The notes beneath the pieces were generated by a model. That model worked only from the letters and a program-made list of their open reading frames with translations, was not told the DNA's origin and did no database searches. Source: Caldilinea sp. CFX5 (GTDB lineage: Bacteria; Chloroflexota; Anaerolineae; Caldilineales; Caldilineaceae). Taken from it: 16,563 bases of DNA. The stretch covers positions 1 to 16,563 of the forward strand of contig QWII01000156.1 of NCBI GenBank assembly GCA_021405325.1, given 5' to 3'. The position numbers were made by a program, and so were the translations under genes. Numbering within the stretch: position 1 is the first letter of the stretch; each line of letters begins with the position of its first letter. This document shows positions 7,358-14,127 of this stretch, in pieces.

Positions 7358-7374
7358 AAGATCCTCCGGTGGTT

Positions 7375-7433
7375 GGATGATTGGGTGATTCGGTGATTTC
7401 GACAAGCTCAATCACCGAATCACCCAATCACCT
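7375..7433. repeat. Octamer array forming a hairpin (three direct, three inverted units)
   Basis: Three octamers (GGATGATT, GGGTGATT, CGGTGATT; 7375-7398), an 11-base loop TCGACAAGCTC, and three inverted octamers (AATCACCG, AATCACCC, AATCACCT; 7410-7433). The inner 21 bases of each arm (7378-7398 and 7410-7430) pair perfectly. It lies two bases downstream of the minus-strand dehydratase stop (7436-7438) and 17 bases upstream of the P-loop gene start. It may separate or stabilise transcripts; no T-run follows. Confidence 0.9.
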
Positions 7434-7435
7434 GT

Positions 7436-8560
7436 TTATGAAAAAAAGCCCAAATTCTCTTTGGCATTCGCCCGCACCGTATCCTCATTGAGCGTGACGC
7501 CAAGACCGGGCCGATCAGGAACGGCGATATGACCATCGGCAATCAAGGGTGGGCCATCCAGCAAGTTTTCCCAAATCGCGTTATGCAGGTGGTGAAATTC
7601 CAACACCAGGAAGTTGGGAACGGCCGCCATGACATGACAGGTAGCGATGGTATCAATCGGGCTGCCGATGTTATGGGGCGCGACCGGGATATAGTAGAGG
7701 TCAGCCAGATCAGCAATGCGCCGCCCTTCGAGCAGCCCGCCAGCCTTGGCTAGATCGGGCGAAATGATGTCGGCGCCCTGTTTCTCGATCAATTCGCGAA
7801 AGCCGTGGCGACTGTAGAAATTCTCGCCAGTGCAGATCGGTGTGCGTGTGGCGCCGGCGACACGGGTCATCGCCGCCACATTCTCCGGCGGGATCGGGTC
7901 TTCGAGCCAGAGCAGGTTGAGCGGTTCAAAGGCATAGGCCAGTTTGAGAATATCGACCGGCGCATAAAACCAATGCGCGTCAATTGCCAGGTCGGTATTG
8001 CGGTGCAGACCCCGGCGCACCGCGGTGACAACTTCGGTGTAATAGGCAATGTCGTCGTTGCTGATACAGCGGTTGTAGGGGTCGCGCTGGCTGGGGAGCG
8101 GGTCGATGTCAAATTTGAGCGCGCTAAAGCCCAGCGCTTCCACTTCTTTGGCCTTGGCGACATAGGCTTCCGGCGTCTCGCTGGCGCCGGCATGACAATC
8201 GTTGTAGAGGCGAATTTTGTCACGGAACTTGCCACCCAATAGTTGCCAGATGGGTACGCCCAGCGCTTGCCCAGTAATGTCCCAAAGCGCCGTTTCAATG
8301 CCGCTGATCGCGCTCATCACGGCGCCCTGGTAGAAGCCCGAAGCGGACATGCTGTGCATCATGTCGCGGAAAAGCTTGTCAACATGGCGGGGATCTTGCC
8401 CCAGCAAGGGACGCTGCAACCGGGGATCAACCACAATCTGGTGAACGCCGGCGCCATGATAGGCTTCGCCGATGCCGGTGATGCCTTCGTCGGTCTCGAC
8501 TTTGACCAGCACCCACGGAAAAGGTTGTAGAAGAACAGAGCCGATGCGCGTAATCTTCAT
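7436..8560 (-). CDS. Enolase-superfamily acid-sugar dehydratase (mandelate racemase/muconate lactonizing family)
   Basis: A 374-residue protein of the mandelate-racemase subgroup of the enolase superfamily, most like galactonate/gluconate-type dehydratases. The capping domain covers about 1-115 and the barrel the rest. The metal ligands are Asp194 (in AIDAHW), Glu220 (in WLEDP) and Glu246 (in TGEN). Likely acid-base residues are Lys149 or Asp151 on the second barrel strand, His196, and the His296 (in APHN)/Asp269 (in SPDLAKAGG) pair, with Glu321 at the end of the last strand. Such enzymes abstract the proton next to a carboxylate and eliminate water from aldonic acids, giving 2-keto-3-deoxy acids. 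The exact substrate is not predictable by eye. GAGAGGA precedes the ATG, and a strong sigma70-type promoter lies at 8609-8638. Confidence 0.87.
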   Translation of the reverse strand: MKITRIGSVLLQPFPWVLVKVETDEGITGIGEAYHGAGVHQIVVDPRLQRPLLGQDPRHVDKLFRDMMHSMSASGFYQGAVMSAISGIETALWDITGQALGVPIWQLLGGKFRDKIRLYNDCHAGASETPEAYVAKAKEVEALGFSALKFDIDPLPSQRDPYNRCISNDDIAYYTEVVTAVRRGLHRNTDLAIDAHWFYAPVDILKLAYAFEPLNLLWLEDPIPPENVAAMTRVAGATRTPICTGENFYSRHGFRELIEKQGADIISPDLAKAGGLLEGRRIADLADLYYIPVAPHNIGSPIDTIATCHVMAAVPNFLVLEFHHLHNAIWENLLDGPPLIADGHIAVPDRPGLGVTLNEDTVRANAKENLGFFS

Positions 8561-8608
8561 AGGGTAGCATTCCTCTCAAAAATTTTGGGAATGAATAGGG
8601 TATGACCC

Positions 8609-8638
8609 ATCATACTTGGCATCAGGGGTAGCTGTCAA
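8609..8638 (-). promoter_or_regulatory. Strong sigma70-type promoter for the dehydratase gene
   Basis: The minus strand carries TTGACA (8638-8633), an 18-base spacer, and TATGAT (8614-8609). The -35 is a perfect consensus and the -10 matches five of six. Transcription would start near 8602, giving a leader of about 42 bases to the ATG at 8560. Confidence 0.65.
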
Positions 8639-8679
8639 ACGCTTGTCGCACGTCAACCAGTGCAACGCGCCTGCCCGAT

Positions 8680-8708
8680 TTGAGTTGCTTGCATAAGTGG
8701 TGTAGTAT
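8680..8708 (+). promoter_or_regulatory. Possible promoter for the MscS-like gene
   Basis: TTGAGT (8680-8685), a 17-base spacer and TAGTAT (8703-8708), each matching four of six consensus bases. It is divergent from the dehydratase promoter in the shared 271-bp gap 8561-8831. Transcription would begin about 115 bases before the ATG at 8832. Confidence 0.35.
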
Positions 8709-8831
8709 ATTTGGAATAATTACTGTTTGGTCAATCGGCTTAGCACCTAGTAAGCTGGAATTTCGCATGGTTGCGATGCAACTAGGCCGGATGACAACAG
8801 CACGCCACATCATCAACAACGGAAATGAGCG

Positions 8832-9665
8832 ATGCAAGCAACCACCGACCTCGGCGCGCAGGAGTTGGCGCCTTTCTTTTCGTCGTCACTTTATACCATT
8901 GTCGCAACGTTGGCCTTAACCGCCATCGTATTGCTCCTGATGAGCTTGACGCCGCGCCTGGCGGCCTTGCTCTTCCGGCGGCTGACCCCTGACTGGATCG
9001 ATGGCGCGACCACGTTGTTGCTGGTGCTGCTGTTGCTGGGCCAGGCGACGATCCTGCTGCGCTGGCTCTGGCCCGATCTGCCCTATCTCTGGCCGCTGCT
9101 CCTGTTGGTGACGTTGGTCATTGCCGCCTTCCTGCCGGCCACCCCCCTTAGTGATGCCCTTGCGTATTGGTGTTTACGCCGCGATGCGCGCTATCAGGTG
9201 GGAGATCGGATCACGGTGGGGCAGCAACAAGGGCAAGTGGTGGCGTTGCGCCCGCTCTATACCGAGTTTATCACCGTAACAGCCGATCGCGTGCGCCTAC
9301 CCAACAGTGTTATCCTGCGCCGTGCGCTGGTTGTTCATGCCAAGGCGCAGCCGGTAACTGCCGCCATGACGGCCGCTGCCGGGCGGGCGGCTTGGTATGG
9401 TCAACCCGTCACGGCTACAGTCCCAGTGTCGGTGGAAGCGTCGCTGGTTGCGCCGGCGACTGTTGCCGATTCATCAACCGCTACAACGGGGGGCATGGCG
9501 ACGGGGGCCCTTCCTGCCACGGGAACAGAACCAATTACCGGAACGCGGCCGGCGCGCCAAGCGGTCAACACCCTGGCGCTGCCCTTGTCGCCAGGGAAAA
9601 TTCCCCCGTTGCGTAAGCGACAAGGGTTGGGCGCGACCTCCATCAAAGGGCTGATGCGCGCATAA
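8832..9665 (+). CDS. MscS-like mechanosensitive channel family membrane protein
   Basis: A 277-residue protein with three predicted membrane segments (about 19-40, 59-76 and 83-102). They are followed by an MscS beta-domain: YQVGDRITVG (121-130), a short strand GQVVALRPLYTEFI (134-147), then DRVRLPNSV (152-160), matching the family pattern VGD-I-x-G-x-V-x-T-x-IPNS. MscS proteins are homoheptameric channels that release osmolytes under membrane tension. This one lacks a recognisable glycine/alanine-packed pore helix and the usual C-terminal alpha/beta domain. Instead it has a roughly 110-residue low-complexity Ala/Thr/Pro/Val tail ending in a basic stretch. It may therefore be a non-canonical or regulatory member. 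The RBS is weak (GGAAATGAG). It is the first gene of the plus-strand envelope cluster. Confidence 0.65.
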   Translation: MQATTDLGAQELAPFFSSSLYTIVATLALTAIVLLLMSLTPRLAALLFRRLTPDWIDGATTLLLVLLLLGQATILLRWLWPDLPYLWPLLLLVTLVIAAFLPATPLSDALAYWCLRRDARYQVGDRITVGQQQGQVVALRPLYTEFITVTADRVRLPNSVILRRALVVHAKAQPVTAAMTAAAGRAAWYGQPVTATVPVSVEASLVAPATVADSSTATTGGMATGALPATGTEPITGTRPARQAVNTLALPLSPGKIPPLRKRQGLGATSIKGLMRA

Positions 9666-9707
9666 ATCCGTCTACCATCCGTTACATGCACTTGAAGGAA
9701 AACGAAG

Positions 9708-10358
9708 ATGATCGTCCCGCTTCTATTATTGATCGTGTTGGCTGCCGGCGTGGCTCTCTTCCTGCGCAGACGCGCACAACAGCAACGCCGTCTGCGCCTG
9801 CGCCAGTTGCGCCAGTGGCTGGGCGCCCAGCATAGTGATAATCCCTCTCTGCAACGCTGGCTCAATGGTCTTTCCACCAGTGAGGCCGAAGTGCTACTCG
9901 ATCTGCTGACGGGCTACTGCACCAGCCTGAATTGGGAACTTGCCTGGCTCTTCACCCCGCAATTGCAAAAGGTGCCGGCCTTGCAACAGGCGCTGACGGA
10001 AGGAGTAAAAACCTATGCCGGTTCGATCCTGACTGCCCTGCAACTGGGCGAGGAGGTGCAGATGTATAAAGCATACAGCGCTTTGGTGCAGAAGCCGACG
10101 CAACGCAAGCAATTTGCCTTGATCCAGAAACTCTATCAGGAGCTTACCCAGCGCGGCGTCATCACCATCGACCCCAAAGCGAAGCGCTGGTTCCGCCGCC
10201 AGCCTACCCGTCGGCAGAAGATCGACGCCGTGATCGACGCCTTTGAGCGCGAGCCGGTGCTGGCAATGACGGTCTTGAAAATGGTGTTGGTCACAGCAGC
10301 CCAAGCCGATGTTGAAGAACTCACCGGAGTCGCGCTGCCGGTGGGCGCCGCCGCCTAA
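9708..10358 (+). CDS. Unknown single-span membrane protein, 216 aa
   Basis: It has one N-terminal hydrophobic helix (about 2-19) followed by a strongly basic RRR stretch, so the rest should be cytoplasmic. The remainder is predicted mostly helical, with many Gln and Leu residues, a LQKLYQEL-like amphipathic region near 140 and a basic RWFRRQPTRRQK patch near 165-176. I do not recognise a family. It begins 42 bases after the MscS-like gene with AAGGA upstream, so the two are probably co-transcribed. A MITE-like element follows 13 bases after its stop and separates it from the SPFH gene. Confidence 0.6.
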   Translation: MIVPLLLLIVLAAGVALFLRRRAQQQRRLRLRQLRQWLGAQHSDNPSLQRWLNGLSTSEAEVLLDLLTGYCTSLNWELAWLFTPQLQKVPALQQALTEGVKTYAGSILTALQLGEEVQMYKAYSALVQKPTQRKQFALIQKLYQELTQRGVITIDPKAKRWFRRQPTRRQKIDAVIDAFEREPVLAMTVLKMVLVTAAQADVEELTGVALPVGAAA

Positions 10359-10371
10359 AGAAACTGACGGG

Positions 10372-10507
10372 AGGACTTACGCAAGACGAGGCGTGGCCAG
10401 ATCTCCGGGAGGTGGATAAAAGATGGTGTGTCTTGGTAAGTTCGTCTGCCCACCTCCCGGAGGTCTGGCCTGGCGATCACCTTGTGGCTCATCTTGCGTA
10501 AGTCCTG
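10372..10507. mobile_element. MITE-like element, copy 2 (intact 15-bp terminal inverted repeats)
   Basis: AGGACTTACGCAAGA (10372-10386) and its exact reverse complement (10492-10506) form perfect terminal repeats. Inside, 10395-10415 pairs with 10450-10470 (21 bp, one mismatch). A 7-base direct repeat TGACGGG flanks it (10365-10371 and 10508-10514), consistent with a target-site duplication if the element ends at 10507. It has no coding capacity, so it would need a transposase encoded elsewhere. It sits between two plus-strand membrane-protein genes. Confidence 0.75.
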
Positions 10508-10576
10508 TGACGGGTCGGCCTGACTTGCACCAATGCCAATGCAACCATTGCCCTACAGCAAAAGCAACCATATCCC

Positions 10577-11695
10577 ATGAATCTTGATCAACTACTTAAC
10601 CTCATCGCGCTCCTTGGCTGGCTCTTTTTTGCCGTCTTTGCCATTGTCCTCTTCACCCGCACCTTGTTGCGTTCCGGCTTTGGGCGCGCTGTCATTGAAC
10701 TGCTCTCCGGTCGTGTCTTGATCCCGCTCTTCCTGGCGATCTGTTTGAGCCTACTCAGCGCCGCCCTGGTCTTTGTCCAGCCCACGGAGGTGGCGGTGGT
10801 CGTCTCGATCATCTCGCCGGGGGGCGTGCGTCCACAGCCAATCCAGGCCGGGTTGCATTTTATTGTGCCGGTGCTGGAAAATGAAGTGAAATACTCCATC
10901 GCCTGGCAAACCTATACGATGGCCGCCAATGTCACTGAGGGCAAGGGCGACGACTCGATCCGCGCCCGCACTAATGATGGGCAAGAGGTGCGTCTAGCCA
11001 GTTCGATTATCTTTCGGGTGAATCAGGAGCAGGTGGTCACGCTTCACATCGACTGGCAACAGCGTTATGTGGAAGACTTTGTGCGCCCGGTGGTGCGCGG
11101 GGTGGTGCGCACGCAGGTCTCTCAGTTTGATGCCAGCGAGGTGAATAGCTCGGCCCGGCGCGATCTGGAAGCCACGCTGGAACGGCTACTACGCGAAGAG
11201 TTTGCCGCCAAAGGGCTGCTGGTCGATCAATTTGTGTTGCGCGACATTACCTTTACCCCAGAATATGCGATGGCGGTTGAATTAAAGCAGGTGGCGTTGG
11301 AAGATGAACAACGGGCGCTCCATGAAGCGCAACAGGTGCGCAATCGCGCCGAAGGGCAACGGGACAAGGTGCGCCTCGAAGCCGAAGGGCAACGCGACCG
11401 CTTAGCGCTCGAAGCGGAAGGCAAAGCACAGGCCATTCTCACCGAAGCGCAGGCCCAAGCCCAAGCCTTGCAGTTGATCGGGGAAGCGTTGCAGAAAAAC
11501 CCCAATTTGTTGACCTATGAATACATCAACAAACTCTCACCCAACATCCGCGCCATGTTGGTGCCGAACAACGCTCCACTCATTCTGCCCTTGCCCGATC
11601 TCGATCAATTCGCCCCCCCCACGGCCACCCTGACGACAACCCAGCCCGTGACGACGAGTGCGGCGCCGGATGCGGGAAGCAACATGACAAGGTGA
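10577..11695 (+). CDS. SPFH/band-7 (prohibitin-like) membrane protein
   Basis: A 372-residue protein with two N-terminal membrane helices (about 5-26 and 46-67). The SPFH domain follows (about 68-235): PGGVRPQPIQAGLHFIVP (81-98), then the prohibitin signature VVRGVVRTQV (162-171) and ARRDLEATL (193-201). A long charged coiled coil (about 228-300) contains an 11-residue near-repeat, EGQRDKVRLEA then EGQRDRLALEA. The tail is Thr/Pro/Ala-rich, and its last residues are encoded by the following octamer repeat. SPFH proteins assemble large membrane rings that organise lipid microdomains and control proteases such as FtsH. No good Shine-Dalgarno sequence precedes the ATG, so initiation may be weak or leaderless. 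The family is firm; the partner is unknown. Confidence 0.85.
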   Translation: MNLDQLLNLIALLGWLFFAVFAIVLFTRTLLRSGFGRAVIELLSGRVLIPLFLAICLSLLSAALVFVQPTEVAVVVSIISPGGVRPQPIQAGLHFIVPVLENEVKYSIAWQTYTMAANVTEGKGDDSIRARTNDGQEVRLASSIIFRVNQEQVVTLHIDWQQRYVEDFVRPVVRGVVRTQVSQFDASEVNSSARRDLEATLERLLREEFAAKGLLVDQFVLRDITFTPEYAMAVELKQVALEDEQRALHEAQQVRNRAEGQRDKVRLEAEGQRDRLALEAEGKAQAILTEAQAQAQALQLIGEALQKNPNLLTYEYINKLSPNIRAMLVPNNAPLILPLPDLDQFAPPTATLTTTQPVTTSAAPDAGSNMTR

Positions 11696-11716
11696 CAGGG
11701 TGACAAGGTGATCAAA
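11685..11716. repeat. Octamer tandem repeat running through a stop codon
   Basis: Units TGACAAGG, TGACAGGG, TGACAAGG and a diverged TGATCAAA. The first unit lies in the last codons of the SPFH gene, and the second begins with its TGA stop (11693-11695), so the repeat has been built into the C-terminus (residues Met-Thr-Arg). Confidence 0.8.
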
Positions 11717-11719
11717 AAA

Positions 11720-11826
11720 CAGGAAGACAAGAAGATGGGGAGACAAGAAGATGGGGAAACAAGAAGATGGTCATCGTGTCTTCTTATCTCCCTGTCTTCT
11801 TGTCTTCGTGTCTTCCTATCTTGACA
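11720..11826. repeat. Octamer/16-mer array with inverted second half
   Basis: Left half: AGACAAGAAGATGGGG (11725-11740) is repeated exactly at 11741-11756 and with changes at 11757-11772. Right half: octamers GTGTCTTC, TTATCTCC, CTGTCTTC, TTGTCTTC, GTGTCTTC, CTATCTTG (11776-11823), roughly the reverse complement of the left units. The halves can fold into a long imperfect hairpin. It occupies most of the 155-bp gap before the pentapeptide fusion gene. Confidence 0.85.
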
Positions 11827-11850
11827 CGCGGCTAACAAGGAACTAGACAA

Positions 11851-14055
11851 ATGGTATTTCTCTTCGCCCTGCTACTGTTGATCCTTGTCTTTGCACTGGC
11901 ATTTAGCCTGGCCGAGATGTGGGATCAGGTGCGAGGGCGCTTTATTCTCATCAGTGTGGCGATGGTGCTTGTCATTGCGGGGGCATTGGTGGGGCTGCGC
12001 TATTGGTTCACCTTTTCGACCGGTTGCGTACCCGATTGCACCGGGGCGAATCTGGTGGGGCGCGACTTGGAAGACCAGGATCTCAATGGCGCCAACTTTG
12101 TCGAAGCCAACCTGAGCGGCGCCAATCTGGCCGGGGCGCAATTGGTGGGGGCGGATCTGAGCGGCGCATTGCTCATGGCGGCCACGCTGGAAGGCGCCAA
12201 TTTGCAAGATGCGTTCCTGTTGGGCGCCGACCTTTCGGGGGTCAACCTGGCGGGCGCCAACCTAACCGGCGCCAATCTGGGGGGCGCCAACCTAACCGGC
12301 GCCAATCTAACGGCGGTCGATCTGACCCAAACGGTGCTAAAGGGGGCACAGCTTGCCAATACCCAGTTGGTGGGCGTCAACCTGAGCAATACCGACCTCA
12401 GCGCCATCCAACTGACCGATGCCAACATGAATGGCGCCCGCTTGAACAACGCCAACCTGAGTGGGGCCGTCCTCAGTGGTGCTGACCTGAGCGGCGCCCA
12501 TTTGACCAACAGCAACCTGAGCGGCGCCTGGCTCAACCGCACCAGCCTGGTAGGCGCCGACCTGACCAATAGCGACCTGGCCGGCAGCAGCCTGGTGGGC
12601 GCCAATCTGGCCTCGGCGGATCTCAGTGAAAGCAGCCTGGTGGGCAGTATTCTGGTGGGTGCAGATCTCAAAGGGGGCAACCTCAACGCCGCTGACTTGC
12701 GCGCCGTTGTCCTCGATATGGCGTCGCTGCCGGCGGTTGCCTTGACGCTTGACCCTAAATTGATCGAGTTGAATACGCTCATGCGTAATCAGGTTCTGGT
12801 CGATGCGCGGCTGGATGGCGCCGGTTTTGATAGCCAGACGGTTTGGCCCAACAACGCAGTTGCGGAACGGTTTGCCGGCGCCCAAGAGACCAGCGTAGCG
12901 ACGACACAAATTGTCACCGAAACGATTCAGGTGGGCTTGCTCCACTCTCTCAGCGGGCCGTTGGCGATTAGCGAATTGCCGATCCGCGACGCCGTGTTGC
13001 TGGCGATTGATGAAATCAACGCATCGAGTCGCGTGTTGGGCAAGACCGTCGTTCCCATTTTGGCCGACGGCGCCAGCGATCCGACTATCTCTGCTGAAAA
13101 AGCGCGTGAATTGATTGAAGAAGAGGGGGTGGTGGCGCTCTTCGGTTGTCTTTCCAGCACCTGTCGCAAAGCGGTACTGCCAGTGGTGGAAGAGTATAAC
13201 AGTCTGCTCTTCTACCCGGACATCTATGAAGGCTTTGAAAGCTCGCCCAATATCTTTTATGTCGGTGCGGAACCTTCTCAGCACATTGTCCCGGCCTTTG
13301 AATATCTGCTTGCCCAGGGCTACAGCAACATTTTGTTGGTCGGCTCTGATGCTGTCTTTCCGCGCACCGCCAACAAGATTGTCACCGCACGTCTGGCCGC
13401 CGACAAGCTGCAACCGGTGGGCGAGGTCTATTTCCCGCTCGACGCTACCGATTTTAGCCAACTCATTGCGCAGTTACAGGCGGCGCCGCCGCAAGCCATC
13501 TTTAATACAATGGTAGGCGATAGCAACGTCCATTTTTTCCGACAGTTAAACGCCGCCGGCTTTACTCCGCAGACGTTGCCGGTTCTCAGCACTAGCATTG
13601 CCGAAGAAGAGATTCAGGTGATTGGGCCGGCGCTCATGGCGGGCTATCTGGTCGGCGGCAACTATTTTCAAACGACGCAAACGCCGGAAAATTTTGCCTT
13701 TGTCACCGCCTTTAAGTCTCTTTATGGCGAAGAGCGGGTGACGACCGATGGGGTAGAGGCCGGTTATACCGCCGTTTATCTCTGGAAGACGCTGGTGGAG
13801 ACGGCCCAATCAACCACCACGGTCGCCATCCGTGAGGCCGCGGCGACCAATCGGATTGAATTTGCTGCGCCGGAAGGATTGGTGCGCATTGATGGGCGCA
13901 CCCAACATCTCTATAAGACGGCCCGCGTCGGCGTGGTGCGCGCCGACGGCTTGATTGATGAACTCTTTGCCTCGTCCCGTCCCCTGCGTCCAGATCCCTT
14001 CCTGACCCGCTTTCCCTGGGCGGCGGGGTTAGAAGAGGAGATTGCGGGGAGGTGA
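11851..14055 (+). CDS. Membrane-anchored pentapeptide-repeat protein fused to a UrtA-type substrate-binding domain
   Basis: A 734-residue protein with an unusual order. Two membrane helices (about 1-20 and 31-49) are joined by a short RGR-containing loop, which should place everything after residue 50 outside the membrane. A header GCVPDC (58-63) precedes about 46 pentapeptide repeats of the A(D/N)LxG type. Their central Leu/Met/Phe falls every five residues from 68 to 293 without a break, predicting a right-handed beta-helix of 11-12 coils. A closing motif with TVWP (330-333) ends the helix. Residues ~358-700 closely resemble the urea/amide-binding UrtA/AmiC/FmdD proteins: VGLLHSLSGPLA (361-372), DGASDPTISAEKAR (406-419), FGCLSSTCRKAVLP (431-444), NIFYVGAEPSQ (467-477), VFPRTANKI (502-510), FNTMVGDSNV (551-560). 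No permease or ATPase genes accompany it here, so a sensing or scaffolding role is likelier than transport. AAGGA precedes the ATG. Confidence 0.85.
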   Translation: MVFLFALLLLILVFALAFSLAEMWDQVRGRFILISVAMVLVIAGALVGLRYWFTFSTGCVPDCTGANLVGRDLEDQDLNGANFVEANLSGANLAGAQLVGADLSGALLMAATLEGANLQDAFLLGADLSGVNLAGANLTGANLGGANLTGANLTAVDLTQTVLKGAQLANTQLVGVNLSNTDLSAIQLTDANMNGARLNNANLSGAVLSGADLSGAHLTNSNLSGAWLNRTSLVGADLTNSDLAGSSLVGANLASADLSESSLVGSILVGADLKGGNLNAADLRAVVLDMASLPAVALTLDPKLIELNTLMRNQVLVDARLDGAGFDSQTVWPNNAVAERFAGAQETSVATTQIVTETIQVGLLHSLSGPLAISELPIRDAVLLAIDEINASSRVLGKTVVPILADGASDPTISAEKARELIEEEGVVALFGCLSSTCRKAVLPVVEEYNSLLFYPDIYEGFESSPNIFYVGAEPSQHIVPAFEYLLAQGYSNILLVGSDAVFPRTANKIVTARLAADKLQPVGEVYFPLDATDFSQLIAQLQAAPPQAIFNTMVGDSNVHFFRQLNAAGFTPQTLPVLSTSIAEEEIQVIGPALMAGYLVGGNYFQTTQTPENFAFVTAFKSLYGEERVTTDGVEAGYTAVYLWKTLVETAQSTTTVAIREAAATNRIEFAAPEGLVRIDGRTQHLYKTARVGVVRADGLIDELFASSRPLRPDPFLTRFPWAAGLEEEIAGR
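12252..12308 (+). repeat. Exact 27-bp direct repeat (30-bp period) inside the pentapeptide region
   Basis: The 27 bases at 12252-12278 recur exactly at 12282-12308. The period of 30 bp equals two pentapeptides. Elsewhere in the gene the pentapeptide codons have diverged, so this looks like a recent in-frame duplication of residues around 134-153. Confidence 0.85.
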
Positions 14056-14064
14056 GGGTGGATA

Positions 14065-14112
14065 GGTAGACAGGTAGACAGGTAGACAGGTAGATAGGTA
14101 GATAGGTAGATA
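14065..14112. repeat. Six-unit octamer tandem repeat
   Basis: GGTAGACA three times (14065-14088) then GGTAGATA three times (14089-14112), beginning nine bases after the stop of the fusion gene and running almost to the next gene's ribosome-binding site. Unlike the other arrays it has no inverted half. The change from C to T between the first and last three units suggests expansion from two founder units. Confidence 0.9.
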
Positions 14113-14127
14113 GATAGGGTGAGAAAA

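Noticed and set aside
4705..7433. Heptamer and octamer arrays as CRISPR repeats
   Set aside because: Units are 7-8 bases without unique spacers and there are no cas genes.
8622..8919. Short frames on both strands in the divergent gap and start of the MscS-like gene
   Set aside because: They overlap the proposed promoters or the MscS-like coding region and show no domain or good start site.
10525..10544. Dyad TTGCA-N10-TGCAA upstream of the SPFH gene as an operator
   Set aside because: Only five bases per arm pair; this is easily expected by chance and there is no second copy.
10377..10571. A 64-codon minus-strand frame across MITE-like copy 2
   Set aside because: It consists mainly of translated inverted repeats.
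11605..11850. An 81-codon minus-strand frame rich in Ser/Leu/Cys
   Set aside because: It is a translation of the octamer arrays between the SPFH and fusion genes.
12000..13461. Long minus-strand open frames (260 and 374 codons) opposite the pentapeptide fusion
   Set aside because: They are by-products of the repetitive codon pattern on the plus strand. They lack ribosome-binding sites and recognisable domains, and the plus-strand frame is unequivocal.
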